Positions 46,422 to 55,820 of a DNA stretch of 64,000 nucleotides are shown in pieces. Both the position numbers and the translations under genes were made by a program. Below the pieces are notes generated by a model. The model was not told the DNA's origin, made no database searches, and saw only the letters and a program-made list of their open reading frames with translations. How positions within the stretch are numbered: the stretch's first letter is position 1; every line of letters begins with the position of its first letter. Source of the stretch: Polynucleobacter sp. es-MAR-4 (GTDB taxonomy: Bacteria; Pseudomonadota; Gammaproteobacteria; Burkholderiales; Burkholderiaceae). The stretch covers positions 868,001-932,000 of the forward strand of contig NZ_JACVPF010000001.1 of the NCBI RefSeq assembly GCF_018882055.1. The letters are read 5' to 3'.

Positions 46422-47180
46422 ATGAATAACTCCTCACTACCAAAACAGTTTGCGCTCGACATTGGTCATACGCCCAAGCCCAGCTTAAGTAATTTTTTAG
46501 CCGGAGAAAATCTAGCACTGCACTCAGCCTTACTAGCTTTAGTTAAAGCTTGGGAAATAAACACCCCAAGAGAGGCTAGTGAAAACCTTCTGAACAAACG
46601 CTGGATCTATTGGTGGGGACCAGAAGGCTCTGGTCGCACCCATTTGCTTAGCGCTATTGGCGATGCCGCCCAGGAATTGGGTTTGGAGCACTTCCCCCTC
46701 ACCCCCAATGAGCCGATTTCCTGGGTACGCCTAGAAGAAAGCCTGCCCACCCTCTGCTTAAGTGATAAGCCATCCGTAATCACTGTAGATGACGTGGATC
46801 GACTAGATGAACGCTTGGTAGCGTCCTTATTTCGTATTCTGAATGCCATTCAAGGTAGCAAAGCGGTTCATATTTTCATGGCTGGCAATGCTGCCCCTGG
46901 TGCCTTAAGGCTCAGAGAGGACTTGCGCACTAGATTGGGTTGGGGTTTGATCTTTCAAACTCACCTTTTAGGCGATGATGAGAAAATAGAGGCCTTACAG
47001 CAAGCAGCGCAAGCGCGTGGCTTGGTTTTATCGCCAGATGTACTACCTTGGCTATTAAATCGCTTTTATCGCGATATGCCTAACCTCATGGCTTTGATTG
47101 ATGCTTTGGATGCCTATTCACTAGAAACAAAACGTGCCGTGACCTTACCTCTCGTTAGAGAGCTCTTACAGCCCAAATAA
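46422..47180 (+). CDS. hda: DnaA-related regulatory inactivator Hda
   Basis: A 252-residue AAA+ protein similar to DnaA's ATPase part. Hda with the sliding clamp stimulates DnaA-ATP hydrolysis and limits re-initiation. The P-loop-like motif reads WWGPEGSGRTHLLSAIG, where the Lys of GxxGxGKT is Arg, a common Hda/DnaA-like feature in this group. LDERLVASLFRILNA and a helical C-terminus follow. The N-terminal QFALDIG resembles the clamp-binding motif (QLxLPL-type) and lies within the first 12 residues. It is close behind the perM-like gene and before the HAD gene, which is a typical order. Confidence 0.9.
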   Translation: MNNSSLPKQFALDIGHTPKPSLSNFLAGENLALHSALLALVKAWEINTPREASENLLNKRWIYWWGPEGSGRTHLLSAIGDAAQELGLEHFPLTPNEPISWVRLEESLPTLCLSDKPSVITVDDVDRLDERLVASLFRILNAIQGSKAVHIFMAGNAAPGALRLREDLRTRLGWGLIFQTHLLGDDEKIEALQQAAQARGLVLSPDVLPWLLNRFYRDMPNLMALIDALDAYSLETKRAVTLPLVRELLQPK

Positions 47181-47186
47181 ACATTA

Positions 47187-47867
47187 ATGACTCAATTAGC
47201 ACTGTTCGACTTAGATCACACCCTTCTCCCCTGCGACAGCGATTACGAATGGGGTCAGTTTTTGGCACGCATTGGCGTAGTGGATAGCAAATACTATGCG
47301 CAACAAAATGAACGCTTCTATCAAGATTACAAAGATGGCAAGCTCAATATTCAAGAGTTCTTACGCTTTGCTTTGAAGCCCCTCTCGGAGCACTCTCGTG
47401 CACAACTCAAAGAATGGCATGACGCGTTCATGCAAGAAGTCATTACTGGCCAGCTGCGTCAAGAGGCCATTGATCTCGTGAAACGCCACCAAGATGCTGG
47501 CGATCTTTGCTGCGTTGTGACCGCAACCAATAGCTTTGTTACTCGCCCCATCGTAGAAAGCTTTGGCATCGAACATCTTGTTGCCACTGAGCCCGCCACC
47601 ATAGACGATAACCCTCTCGCTGATTTCACTGGCGAGGTGAAGGGTATTCCGAGTTTTCGGGAAGGCAAGATTCAACGAGTACATGATTGGCTTGCCACTC
47701 AAAATCTCGCATTGAATCAGTTGCCACATAGTTATTTTTATTCAGACTCTATGAACGATTTACCTCTCCTGGAAAAAGTTAGCAACCCAATTGCTACCAA
47801 TCCAGATGCTCGCCTTCGTGATGAAGCTTCAAAACGTCACTGGCCCATACTTGAACTGTTTGCATGA
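47187..47867 (+). CDS. HAD-superfamily IB hydrolase (phosphoserine phosphatase-like)
   Basis: A 226-residue haloacid-dehalogenase-fold phosphatase. Motif I is LALFDLDHTLLPCDSDYEW (DxDxT with nucleophile Asp9-like), motif II VVTATNSFVTRPI and motif III/IV YFYSDSMNDLPLLEKV. The cap insert follows motif I, as in subfamily IB. It belongs to the group annotated HAD-IB or CicA-like; the substrate is not known. It lies six bases after hda, and its stop codon overlaps the start of pcnB (ATGA), so it is co-translated with pcnB. Confidence 0.88.
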   Translation: MTQLALFDLDHTLLPCDSDYEWGQFLARIGVVDSKYYAQQNERFYQDYKDGKLNIQEFLRFALKPLSEHSRAQLKEWHDAFMQEVITGQLRQEAIDLVKRHQDAGDLCCVVTATNSFVTRPIVESFGIEHLVATEPATIDDNPLADFTGEVKGIPSFREGKIQRVHDWLATQNLALNQLPHSYFYSDSMNDLPLLEKVSNPIATNPDARLRDEASKRHWPILELFA

Positions 47868-49264
47868 TTACCAAATTTATTAAACGTATTTTGCGTCGCG
47901 ACCCAATGGTCCGACATACTGCAGCCCATACTTCTGGCGCTCCCAAACGAATCCCAAAAAAATCACATCGGATTGACCCGCATTTATTATCTAAAAATGC
48001 TGTGAAGGTGACTCAGACATTACAGCAGGCTGGCTACGATGCCTTTATTGTTGGTGGCGCAGTACGAGATTTAGCCTTGGGTATTGGCCCAAAGGATTTC
48101 GATGTGGCAACCAATGCCACGCCCGAGCAGGTACAAAAATTATTCCGCAAGGCACGCCTCATTGGCCGTCGCTTTCAGATTGTGCATGTGACTTTCTTTG
48201 GCAAAGGACAGCCTGAAATCATCGAGGTCTCCACCTTTAGAGCCTTGCTGGAAAACGCTGGCGAGCATGTCGCTGAAAATGGCCGCATCTTGCGCGATAA
48301 CGTCTGGGGCAGCCAACATGAAGATGCTGCTCGCAGAGATTTCAGCATTAACGCAATGTACTACGACCCCGCCACCGAGACTGTACTCGACTATCACGGC
48401 GGCATGGCGGATATGCAGAAGAAAACATTGCGCATGATTGGCGATCCTGCCAAGCGCTATCGCGAAGATCCAATTCGCATGCTGCGTGCGATTCGTTTTG
48501 CCGCCAAGACTGGCTTTACCTTAGATGCAGCAACAAGTGCGCCTATCGCCAAATTGGGCAAACTAATTCATGATGTTCCATCAGCTCGTCTCTTCGATGA
48601 AATCCTTAAGCTGCTCATGTCTGGTTATTCATGGGCTGCGATTCAGGGCCTGAAAGATGCAGGACTACACCATGGGCTTCTCCCTTTACTAGATCACATC
48701 CTCGACAAGAATGCGGACTCTAAAGAGGCAAATGATTTTGTTCGCATTGCACTAGCCAATACCGATCAACGTATTCAATCTGGCAAAAGTGTTTCTGCTG
48801 GATTTTTATTTGCGACATTACTCTGGCCTGACCTACTAAGCAATTGGAAAAAGAATATTGCTAAGGGGATTTCTAACATTCCAGCACTGCATGATGCGAT
48901 GGATGAGACCATCGCCAGCCAAAGTAGCGGCATGGTAATTCAACGTCGCTTCGAAAGCGATATGCGAGAAATCTGGTCTATGCAGCCCCGCTTTGAAAAG
49001 CGAGTTGGGCGCTACCCTTATCGCCTGATTGAATCTCCACGTTTTAGAGCGGGTTATGACTTTATGTTGCTGCGCTGCGCCACAGGTGAGAAAAACCCAG
49101 CCCTGGGTCAATGGTGGACCGACTTCATCACTGCCGACCCAGCCGGTCAGGAAGCTTTGATGGCCAGCGTCAAAAATGAGACTGGCAATAGCCCCTCCCC
49201 GGCAAAACGACGCCGCCGCAGAAAACCCAAAGCAGCGACTCCAGGAGAGGGCGCAGCAGACTAA
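47864..49264 (+). CDS. pcnB: Poly(A) polymerase I
   Basis: A 466-residue nucleotidyltransferase that adds poly(A) tails to RNA and promotes decay. The N-terminus is basic and has no signal peptide. The catalytic motif FIVGGAVRDLALGIGPKDFDVATNATP contains GG...RD and the Asp pair; it is split here as FIVGGAVRDLALG then GPKDFDVATN. RRFQIVHVTFFG and RRDFSINAMYYDP follow, then EDPIRMLRAIRFAAK. The C-terminus is strongly basic (KRRRRRKPKA), typical of PcnB. tRNA nucleotidyltransferases share the fold, but the long basic tail and the following folK argue for PcnB. The operon HAD-pcnB-folK-panB is a common order. Confidence 0.94.
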   Translation: MITKFIKRILRRDPMVRHTAAHTSGAPKRIPKKSHRIDPHLLSKNAVKVTQTLQQAGYDAFIVGGAVRDLALGIGPKDFDVATNATPEQVQKLFRKARLIGRRFQIVHVTFFGKGQPEIIEVSTFRALLENAGEHVAENGRILRDNVWGSQHEDAARRDFSINAMYYDPATETVLDYHGGMADMQKKTLRMIGDPAKRYREDPIRMLRAIRFAAKTGFTLDAATSAPIAKLGKLIHDVPSARLFDEILKLLMSGYSWAAIQGLKDAGLHHGLLPLLDHILDKNADSKEANDFVRIALANTDQRIQSGKSVSAGFLFATLLWPDLLSNWKKNIAKGISNIPALHDAMDETIASQSSGMVIQRRFESDMREIWSMQPRFEKRVGRYPYRLIESPRFRAGYDFMLLRCATGEKNPALGQWWTDFITADPAGQEALMASVKNETGNSPSPAKRRRRRKPKAATPGEGAAD

Positions 49265-49333
49265 GCAGACTTGAGAAAAATTCGGTAAAGTAGCCCGATA
49301 GTTTCGTGTAGTTTTCTCTTGTTTGGAATGAGC

Positions 49334-49861
49334 ATGGCTCGAGCTTTTATTGGATTTGGTGGCAATATCGGTGACACGCGTCAGCTCATTACTGACGCGA
49401 TTGTGTGCCTTGCGCAGCGTTGTGAACTCCAAATTATTACCAAAAGCTGCTTCTACCAAAGCGCACCCTTCCAAGCCACCGGTGGCGACTATATCAACGC
49501 AGTAATAGAAATTGAAACGCAATTGAGCCCTTATGGCCTACTGCATGTCTGCCAAGCAGTTGAACAAGAATTTGGCCGTGAGCGTCCTTACGCTAATGCT
49601 CCCCGTACTATTGACCTGGATATTCTGGCATTTGAGGGCGTGTCCCAAACAGATACTGAGCTAACCCTGCCTCACCCCAGAATTATTGAGCGCTCTTTTG
49701 TCCTCCTCCCTTTACTGGAAATTGCCCCGGATTTCTTTCTACCTAACTGGGGTGAATTAAAGGCCTACCTTCCTCAGGTTGCTGATCAGCGCATCGAGAA
49801 ACTCCCTTGTCGCAACTGTAATTGTGGTGAAAAAGAGGTTTATAGCCAATCGGCTCATTAA
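49334..49861 (+). CDS. folK: 6-hydroxymethyl-7,8-dihydropterin pyrophosphokinase
   Basis: It pyrophosphorylates hydroxymethyl-dihydropterin for folate synthesis. The ATG at 49334 (MARAFIGFGGNIGDTRQL) has GGA six bases upstream and gives 175 residues; two earlier in-frame starts (49328 and a TTG at 49319) are possible. The key motif RTIDLDILAFEG and LPHPRIIERSFVLLPLLEIAP are complete. The final ~20 residues extend beyond the usual FolK end and contain the Cys-rich CRNCNCGEKE, which is unusual. It lies between pcnB and panB in an order conserved in many proteobacteria. Confidence 0.93.
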   Translation: MARAFIGFGGNIGDTRQLITDAIVCLAQRCELQIITKSCFYQSAPFQATGGDYINAVIEIETQLSPYGLLHVCQAVEQEFGRERPYANAPRTIDLDILAFEGVSQTDTELTLPHPRIIERSFVLLPLLEIAPDFFLPNWGELKAYLPQVADQRIEKLPCRNCNCGEKEVYSQSAH

Positions 49862-49878
49862 TTCATTAAACTCACGCC

Positions 49879-50697
49879 ATGAGTTACTTACAAGGCGAAA
49901 AGCCAATTACGATTTCTAAACTCCTCGCCATGCGTGCCGAGGGCGAGAAAATCGCCATGCTTACGGCATACGATTCCACAATGTCAGCACTGTTAAATCG
50001 CTGCGGAGTAGAGACGATTCTGGTTGGGGACTCCTTGGGCAACGTCATCCAAGGTCACTCGAGCACCACGCCCGTAACTGTAGGGCAAGTTGCGTACCAC
50101 ACTGAATGCGTAGCTCGTGCAAACTCCCATGCTTTCATCATCGCCGATCTTCCCTTTGCCAGCTATGGCGACCCAGTTCAAGCCTTAGATTCAGCTGCAG
50201 AACTCATGCGCGCTGGCGCTGATATGGTCAAACTTGAAGGTGGCGGTGATTGGCAGGTTGACGTGATTCGTCACCTAGTAGAACGCAGTGTTCCGGTCTG
50301 TGCGCACTTAGGCTTGTTGCCACAATCAGTGCACATCCTCGGCGGCTACAAAGTGCAAGGTAAATCAAAAGATGCCGCCACCATCATGCTCGAACAAGCG
50401 CTCGCTTGTCAGGAAGCTGGTGCGCAAATGGTGGTTCTAGAGGCGATCCCCTCTTCTTTAGGCGAACGCATCACCGCTGAACTCCATATCCCCACAATAG
50501 GAATTGGTGCCGGTGCAGATTGCTCCGGTCAAGTATTGGTATTACAGGATATGCTGGGCATTAGCCCTGGAAAACCTCCGAAGTTTGTCAAAAACTTTTT
50601 GGATGGTCACGCCTCCATTGAGGCGGCAGTCAAAGCCTATGTTCGAGAAGTGAAATCCGGAAAGTTCCCCGGACCCGAACATGGCTTTGCTGGATAA
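49879..50697 (+). CDS. panB: 3-methyl-2-oxobutanoate hydroxymethyltransferase
   Basis: The first committed enzyme of pantothenate synthesis, 272 residues. The N-terminal [17 protein letters not shown] contains the substrate pocket Asp, and [20 protein letters not shown] is the metal-binding motif. [38 protein letters not shown] and the catalytic Glu in [14 protein letters not shown] follow, with [15 protein letters not shown]. It is the last gene of the hda-to-panB run and stops 14 bases from the convergent dnaJ stop, without a visible terminator. Confidence 0.96.
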   Translation: MSYLQGEKPITISKLLAMRAEGEKIAMLTAYDSTMSALLNRCGVETILVGDSLGNVIQGHSSTTPVTVGQVAYHTECVARANSHAFIIADLPFASYGDPVQALDSAAELMRAGADMVKLEGGGDWQVDVIRHLVERSVPVCAHLGLLPQSVHILGGYKVQGKSKDAATIMLEQALACQEAGAQMVVLEAIPSSLGERITAELHIPTIGIGAGADCSGQVLVLQDMLGISPGKPPKFVKNFLDGHASIEAAVKAYVREVKSGKFPGPEHGFAG

Positions 50698-50711
50698 TTT
50701 TTAGCTACTGG

Positions 50712-51842
50712 CTAACTAAAGAAACTCTTCACACCATCAAACCAACCCTTTTGATGAGGGTTGTGTTTGTCTCCGCCTGACTTCAAGCTGTCATCAAACT
50801 TTTGCAGCAATTTCTTCTGCTCATCAGTCAGCTTCACTGGGGTCTCAACAGCAACGTGAACGAAGAGATCGCCAACCATAGTGGAGCGCAAACCTTTAAT
50901 GCCTTTGTTGCGCAAACGGAATGTTTTACCAGTTTGCGTGCCCTCAGGAATCGGAAACTCAACGCGCCCCGAAAGGGTTGGCACTTCAATATCGCCACCA
51001 ATCGTTGCGGTCGCAAAAGAGATTGGCATCTGTACATGCAGGTCACTGCCATCACGCTCAAATACCTTATGGGGTTTTACTCTAACCTCTACATAAAGAT
51101 CGCCAGATGGACCGCCATTCACACCTGGCTCGCCGTTACCAACAGAGCGCACGCGCATGCCATCATCAATACCCGCAGGGATTTTGATTTCGAGTGTTTT
51201 TTGCTCTTTATGTTTGCCGCTACCATGGCAAGTCTTGCATGGCTTAGGAATGTATTCACCAGTGCCGCGGCACTTAGGGCAAGTTTGTTGCATTGAGAAG
51301 AAGCCTTGCTGGACACGAACCTGACCATGACCATCGCAAGTAGTACATCTCTCAGCTTTGCTACCAGGCTCAGCGCCCGTGCCATGACATGGCTTGCAAT
51401 CACTCCAGCTTGGCACCCGAATTTGCGTGGTGTAACCCTCAGCAGCTTGCTCGAGAGTGATCTCCATGTTGTAACGTAAATCAGCGCCTTTATACACTTG
51501 TGGGCCTGACTGGCGTCCGCCACCCTGACCAAAGATATCGCCGAAGATATCGCCGAAGGCATCTGCAAAACCGCCGCCGCCAAAGCCGCCTCCACCAAAC
51601 CCACTCGATTGATCCACGCCCGCATGACCGTACTGATCGTACGCAGCACGCTTGTTAGGATCCGTAAGAGTTTCGTAAGCTTCTTTAACTTCTTTGAATT
51701 GCGCTTCTGCTGTTTTGCTATCGGGATTGCGATCGGGGTGATGCTTCATTGCCATTTTCCGATAAGCCTTTTTTAGCTCCTCATCGCTGGCACCTTTCGC
51801 AACACCAAGCACTTCGTAATGATCGCGTTTACTTTTAGGCAC
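50712..51842 (-). CDS. dnaJ: Chaperone protein DnaJ
   Basis: The Hsp40 partner of DnaK, 376 residues. The J-domain has [18 protein letters not shown] with the HPD triad. A Gly/Phe-rich linker follows ([19 protein letters not shown]). The zinc domain has four repeats: [24 protein letters not shown] and CKTCHGSG. The C-terminal substrate-binding part ends normally. The start is GTG at 51842, with GAGAGGAA four bases upstream; an in-frame ATG at 51881 would add 13 residues lacking family similarity. It lies 100 bases after dnaK, with a perfect hairpin in the gap. Confidence 0.97.
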   Translation of the reverse strand: MPKSKRDHYEVLGVAKGASDEELKKAYRKMAMKHHPDRNPDSKTAEAQFKEVKEAYETLTDPNKRAAYDQYGHAGVDQSSGFGGGGFGGGGFADAFGDIFGDIFGQGGGRQSGPQVYKGADLRYNMEITLEQAAEGYTTQIRVPSWSDCKPCHGTGAEPGSKAERCTTCDGHGQVRVQQGFFSMQQTCPKCRGTGEYIPKPCKTCHGSGKHKEQKTLEIKIPAGIDDGMRVRSVGNGEPGVNGGPSGDLYVEVRVKPHKVFERDGSDLHVQMPISFATATIGGDIEVPTLSGRVEFPIPEGTQTGKTFRLRNKGIKGLRSTMVGDLFVHVAVETPVKLTDEQKKLLQKFDDSLKSGGDKHNPHQKGWFDGVKSFFS

Positions 51843-51869
51843 AAAATTCCTCTCAACAACCTGAATGAC

Positions 51870-51894
51870 ACAAGTCGGCACGAGGCCGACTTGT
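51870..51894 (-). repeat. Perfect hairpin in the dnaK-dnaJ gap
   Basis: ACAAGTCGGC (51870-51879) and GCCGACTTGT (51885-51894) form a perfect ten-base stem with a five-base loop. Read in the dnaK-to-dnaJ direction, no T-run follows, so it is not a typical terminator. It may be an RNA-processing or stabilising structure, or a partial attenuator that lowers dnaJ relative to dnaK. Confidence 0.7.
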
Positions 51895-51942
51895 TATTTA
51901 AGTACTTCTAGACTACGTTAAATGGCTTTCAATCTCCGGGGA

Positions 51943-53877
51943 TTACTTCTTGTCATCCACTTCTTTGAAATCCGCATCCACTACGTCAGCATCCGGGGCG
52001 GCAGCTTGCGCACCACCAGGAGCTGTGCCAGGAGCAGCACCACCAGCTTTAGCTTGTTCAGCAGCCATCGCTTTTTCGCCCAACTTCTGACTTGCTTTAC
52101 CCAAGGCTTCGGTCTTAGCTTCAATAGCAGCTTTATCGCTACCCTTGATTGCCTCATCCAAATCCTTCAAGGCAGCTTCGATTGCTTCTTTCTCAGAAGC
52201 CTCCAAAGTTGAGCCGTGCTCTTCCAAGGCTTTCTTGGTTGAGTGCGCCAAAGCATCAGCGGTATTGCGAGCTGTTACTAGTTCCAATGCTTTTTTATCT
52301 TCATCAGCATTCGCTTCAGCATCTTTCACCATGCGTTGAATTTCTTCTTCAGTCAAACCAGAGTTTGCTTTGATGGTGATCTTGTTCTCTTTGCCAGTGG
52401 TTTTGTCTTTTGCAGTTACATGCAAAATACCGTTGGCATCAATATCAAAAGTCACTTCAATTTGTGGCATACCGCGTTGCGCTGGAGCAATACCTTCTAA
52501 ATTAAACTCACCAAGCAATTTGTTGGCAGCAGCCATCTCACGCTCACCCTGGAAGCACTTAATTGTTACCGCAGGTTGGTTATCTTCCGCTGTGGAGTAA
52601 ACCTGTGAATGCTTAGTAGGGATAGTGGTGTTCTTCGGAATCATCTTGGTCATTACACCGCCCAAGGTTTCGATACCCAATGACAATGGGGTTACGTCCA
52701 AGAGCAATACGTCCTTACGATCGCCAGATAATACTGAGCCCTGGATCGCGGCACCAACAGCAACAGCTTCGTCCGGGTTCACATCTTTACGCGGCTCTTT
52801 ACCGAAAATCTCTTTTACCTTGTCCTGAACTGCAGGCATGCGGGTTTGACCACCAACCAAAATCACGTCATCGATGTCAGCCACATTTACACCAGCGTCT
52901 TTAATTGCAGTCAAGCAAGGACCAGCCGTACGGTTGATCAACTCTTCTACCAAAGACTCCAACTTAGCGCGAGTGAGCTTCAAGTTCAAATGCTTAGGAC
53001 CGCCTGCATCAGCAGTCACGTAAGGCAAGTTGATTTCAGTTTGTTGTGCAGATGACAGTTCGATCTTGGCTTTTTCAGCAGCGTCTTTTAAACGTTGCAA
53101 TGCCAATACGTCTTTACTCAAATCTACGCCTTGCTCTTTCTTGAACTCAGCAATGATCCAATCAATGATGCGTTGGTCAAAGTCTTCGCCACCCAAGAAG
53201 GTATCACCGTTAGTAGAGAGCACTTCGAACTGCTTCTCACCATCAACGTTAGCAATTTCAATAATGGATACGTCAAATGTGCCGCCACCCAAGTCATACA
53301 CAGCGATCTTACGATCCACCTTGTCTTGCTTGTCCAAGCCAAACGCCAATGCCGCTGCAGTTGGCTCATTGATGATGCGCTTCACATCCAAACCAGCAAT
53401 ACGGCCAGCATCTTTAGTTGCTTGACGTTGGCTATCGTTAAAGTAAGCTGGCACAGTAATCACTGCCTCAGTCACTTCTTCGCCGAGATAGTCTTCGGCA
53501 GTCTTTTTCATCTTACGCAGAATTTCTGCTGACACTTGTTGTGGCGCCATTTTTTTATCACGCGCTTCAACCCAAGCATCGCCATTGTCAGCTTGAACAA
53601 TTTTGTAAGGCATCAAACCGATATCTTTTTGTACTTCGGCATCAGTAAACTTACGACCCATCAAACGCTTCACCGCGTAGATGGTGTTTTTAGGATTGGT
53701 AACTGATTGGCGTTTTGCAGGTGCGCCAACCAATACTTCGCCATCCTCAACGTAAGCAATGATGGAAGGAGTTGTGCGACCGCCTTCGGCGTTCTCGACA
53801 ACTTTAGGTGCATTGTTTTCAACAACTGAAACGCACGAGTTTGTGGTTCCTAAGTCAATTCCGATAATCTTTCCCAT
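51943..53877 (-). CDS. dnaK: Chaperone protein DnaK (Hsp70)
   Basis: The main Hsp70, 644 residues. The ATPase domain opens with [15 protein letters not shown] and contains [28 protein letters not shown] and [16 protein letters not shown]. The substrate-binding domain starts near 390 with [14 protein letters not shown] and the lid is helical. The C-terminal acidic tail ends in [13 protein letters not shown], containing the EEVD-like motif typical of bacterial DnaK. A strong sigma-32 promoter lies 63-90 bases upstream and a terminator separates it from grpE, so dnaK can be transcribed on its own. Confidence 0.98.
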   Translation of the reverse strand: MGKIIGIDLGTTNSCVSVVENNAPKVVENAEGGRTTPSIIAYVEDGEVLVGAPAKRQSVTNPKNTIYAVKRLMGRKFTDAEVQKDIGLMPYKIVQADNGDAWVEARDKKMAPQQVSAEILRKMKKTAEDYLGEEVTEAVITVPAYFNDSQRQATKDAGRIAGLDVKRIINEPTAAALAFGLDKQDKVDRKIAVYDLGGGTFDVSIIEIANVDGEKQFEVLSTNGDTFLGGEDFDQRIIDWIIAEFKKEQGVDLSKDVLALQRLKDAAEKAKIELSSAQQTEINLPYVTADAGGPKHLNLKLTRAKLESLVEELINRTAGPCLTAIKDAGVNVADIDDVILVGGQTRMPAVQDKVKEIFGKEPRKDVNPDEAVAVGAAIQGSVLSGDRKDVLLLDVTPLSLGIETLGGVMTKMIPKNTTIPTKHSQVYSTAEDNQPAVTIKCFQGEREMAAANKLLGEFNLEGIAPAQRGMPQIEVTFDIDANGILHVTAKDKTTGKENKITIKANSGLTEEEIQRMVKDAEANADEDKKALELVTARNTADALAHSTKKALEEHGSTLEASEKEAIEAALKDLDEAIKGSDKAAIEAKTEALGKASQKLGEKAMAAEQAKAGGAAPGTAPGGAQAAAPDADVVDADFKEVDDKK

Positions 53878-53939
53878 AATGGCTCCAAAAATTAAGTTAT
53901 GTGTAATTTCGTAAAACTGTGAATAAATCGATATCCAAT

Positions 53940-53967
53940 AAATGGGGTCAAAAAGAGGGAATTCAAG
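53940..53967 (-). promoter_or_regulatory. Sigma-32 heat-shock promoter of dnaK
   Basis: On the minus strand CTTGAAT (53961-53967), a 13-base spacer and CCCCATTT (53940-53947) match the heat-shock consensus CTTGAAA-N13-CCCCATNT closely. Transcription should start near 53933, giving a leader of about 55 bases. No CIRCE inverted repeat is seen. Confidence 0.85.
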
Positions 53968-53978
53968 GGCTAAAAATG

Positions 53979-54007
53979 CAAAAAAGGCAGAAATCTGCCT
54001 TTTTCAT
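53979..54007 (-). terminator. Terminator between grpE and dnaK
   Basis: AAAAAGGCAGA and TCTGCCTTTTT form a strong stem around a short loop; in the grpE direction the 3' arm is followed by a T-rich tail. The stem sequence is almost identical to that after galU. A second smaller hairpin (ACCCC / GGGGT type) lies at 54023-54044, just after the grpE stop codon. Confidence 0.85.
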
Positions 54008-54050
54008 GCCCTTTTTCACCATAAACCCCCAATTTAGGGGTTTTAAAGAC

Positions 54051-54599
54051 TTATTTAGGCGCGCTAACGGTCACTAAAGCTGGGCGCAGAATGCGATCAG
54101 CAATGGAATACCCCCTCTGAAGTACTGAAACTACAGTATTAGCCTCTTGATCTGAAGGCACCGAAGCGATGGCTTGGTGATGGTGCGGATCGAACTTATC
54201 GCCAACTGCTGGATTAATCTCGGTCATCCGGCCTTTTTCAAAGGCTGAAAGCAACTGTTTTAAGGTGATTTCCAGACCCTCTTTAAAAGCTTTGGCATCT
54301 ACTGCCTCTGCATTCAAGGCTGCGTATAAGCTATCCGTTACCGGCACGAGATGCTCAGCAAAACTCTCAATCGCAAACTTATGCGCCTTAGAAACATCCT
54401 CGGCAGCACGGCGACGAATATTCTCACCCTCAGCTTTTGCGCGGAGGTAGTTGTCTTGCATTTCCGTTAGCTTTTGATTTAACTCGGCAATCTCTTGCTC
54501 CGGCGTTTTTGCTTCAGCTTCTGCAGGAACAGCATCGGCCTGAGGATCAGTGGCAATATTTTCCTGCTCAGGGGATGGATTTTGATTTTCTTGGGTCAT
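54051..54599 (-). CDS. grpE: Nucleotide exchange factor GrpE
   Basis: The nucleotide-exchange factor for DnaK, 182 residues. The N-terminal 45 residues are acidic and disordered. A long coiled coil follows ([20 protein letters not shown] and [20 protein letters not shown]). The C-terminal beta-domain has [19 protein letters not shown] and [19 protein letters not shown], the classical GrpE signature. It is preceded by a near-perfect sigma-32 promoter and followed by a strong terminator, so it forms its own heat-shock unit within the hrcA-hemH-grpE-dnaK-dnaJ order. Confidence 0.97.
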   Translation of the reverse strand: MTQENQNPSPEQENIATDPQADAVPAEAEAKTPEQEIAELNQKLTEMQDNYLRAKAEGENIRRRAAEDVSKAHKFAIESFAEHLVPVTDSLYAALNAEAVDAKAFKEGLEITLKQLLSAFEKGRMTEINPAVGDKFDPHHHQAIASVPSDQEANTVVSVLQRGYSIADRILRPALVTVSAPK

Positions 54600-54642
54600 G
54601 GGTACAAATTCACTTTTCTATCAGAATGGCTACTTCTCAACA

Positions 54643-54670
54643 ATATGGGGTCGATTAAAGCAATTTCAAG
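54643..54670 (-). promoter_or_regulatory. Sigma-32 heat-shock promoter of grpE
   Basis: On the minus strand CTTGAAA (54664-54670), a 13-base spacer and CCCCATAT (54643-54650) match the heat-shock consensus with no mismatch in the core. Transcription would start near 54636, about 37 bases before the ATG. The -35 lies inside the gap just beyond the hemH stop codon. Confidence 0.9.
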
Positions 54671-54681
54671 TGCGACTGAGT

Positions 54682-55776
54682 TTAAGCAATTTTTGCTTTA
54701 GCCAACTCAGCTAAGCGATTACGTTCCTGTAGCACCGCATCAGACTCGACACCCAGGCTCCAACCAGATAAATGCTGATGAGCAATGTCGTACATCGCAT
54801 CAATCCATTTTGGATTGCTATTAAGGCAAGGTATGTAACGGTAGTCTTTGCCACCATGCTCTAAGAAAATCTCGCGCGCTTCCATGGCAATCTCTTCTAG
54901 GGTCTCCAAGCAATCTGCTGGAAAGCCTGGGCAAAAAATATCTACTCGCTTGCAACCTTGTTTGCCCAATTCTTCAATCATTGGGGCCGTGTAAGGCTTC
55001 AGCCACTCTGCTTTACCAAAGCGAGATTGGAAAGTGACCAAATATTGTCCAGACTCTAGACCCAAAGATTCACCTAGTAAACGGCCTGTTTTTAAACACT
55101 CACAATGATAGGGATCGCCCTTCATTAAATTGCGCTTAGGCAAGCCATGAAAAGACATCACGAGACGATCGCCAGCAGCGAAATCTGGGCGACCATCTTT
55201 ATCCCATGCGGTTAATACTTGGTCGCGCAGCGCGCTAATGTAGGCAGGGTTGTCGTGATAGTGCTTTATCAAGCGCAGCTCAGGTTGGTTGCGCCAAGTT
55301 CCGAGAACACGAAATACCTCATCAAAACTGGAAGCAGTAGTTGTGGCTGAGTACTGAGGATACAGTGGCAACAATAAGAGGCGCTCCATACCCTGCGCCT
55401 GAAGGGCCTCAAGTGCTTGCTGAGTAGAAGGCTCGCCATAGCGCATAGCCAAATCCACCAACACTACCTCACCGTGGTTAGCAAATTTCTCACTCAACTC
55501 TTTTGCTTGAAGGCGCGAGTAATGCATCAATGGGGAGCCTAATTTTGGCAACCAAATAGAAGCGTATTTCTTTGCAGAGGCCCCACTACGGATCGGCAAA
55601 ATAATACCGTTCAAAATGCACCACCAAATAATGCGGGGGATTTCTACAACGCGAGGATCGGATAGAAATTCTTTGAGATAAGCTCTCACTGCTTTAGCAG
55701 TTGGCGCAGAAGGTGTTCCTAAGTTCAGCAATAGCACTGCTGTCTTGGAAGGGCGTAAGTGGGGATTTTGATTCAA
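54682..55776 (-). CDS. hemH: Ferrochelatase
   Basis: It inserts ferrous iron into protoporphyrin IX to make heme. The start is TTG at 55776 (MNQNPHLRPSK); an upstream in-frame TAA excludes a longer form and no internal ATG fits. It is 364 residues. VLLLNLGTPSAPTAKAVRAYL is the standard opening; the metal-site His lies in VMSFHGLPKRNLMKGDPYH, with LVTFQSRFGKAEWLKPYT and FCPGFPADCLETLEEIA following. It sits between hrcA and grpE, which is a recurrent arrangement in betaproteobacteria. The heat-shock promoter of grpE lies just downstream. Confidence 0.95.
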   Translation of the reverse strand: MNQNPHLRPSKTAVLLLNLGTPSAPTAKAVRAYLKEFLSDPRVVEIPRIIWWCILNGIILPIRSGASAKKYASIWLPKLGSPLMHYSRLQAKELSEKFANHGEVVLVDLAMRYGEPSTQQALEALQAQGMERLLLLPLYPQYSATTTASSFDEVFRVLGTWRNQPELRLIKHYHDNPAYISALRDQVLTAWDKDGRPDFAAGDRLVMSFHGLPKRNLMKGDPYHCECLKTGRLLGESLGLESGQYLVTFQSRFGKAEWLKPYTAPMIEELGKQGCKRVDIFCPGFPADCLETLEEIAMEAREIFLEHGGKDYRYIPCLNSNPKWIDAMYDIAHQHLSGWSLGVESDAVLQERNRLAELAKAKIA

Positions 55777-55820
55777 GGAAGATCCGTCTTATGTAAGAGA
55801 GCTAAAAAAATAAATTGCTA

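Noticed and set aside
47195..47205. TTAGCACT near the HAD gene start, resembling half a CIRCE site
   Set aside because: No matching GAGTGCTAA half follows at the right distance, and the sequence is inside the coding region.
48836..49522. A 228-codon minus-strand open frame opposite pcnB and folK
   Set aside because: It is antisense to two conserved genes, crosses their intergenic region and shows no family features.
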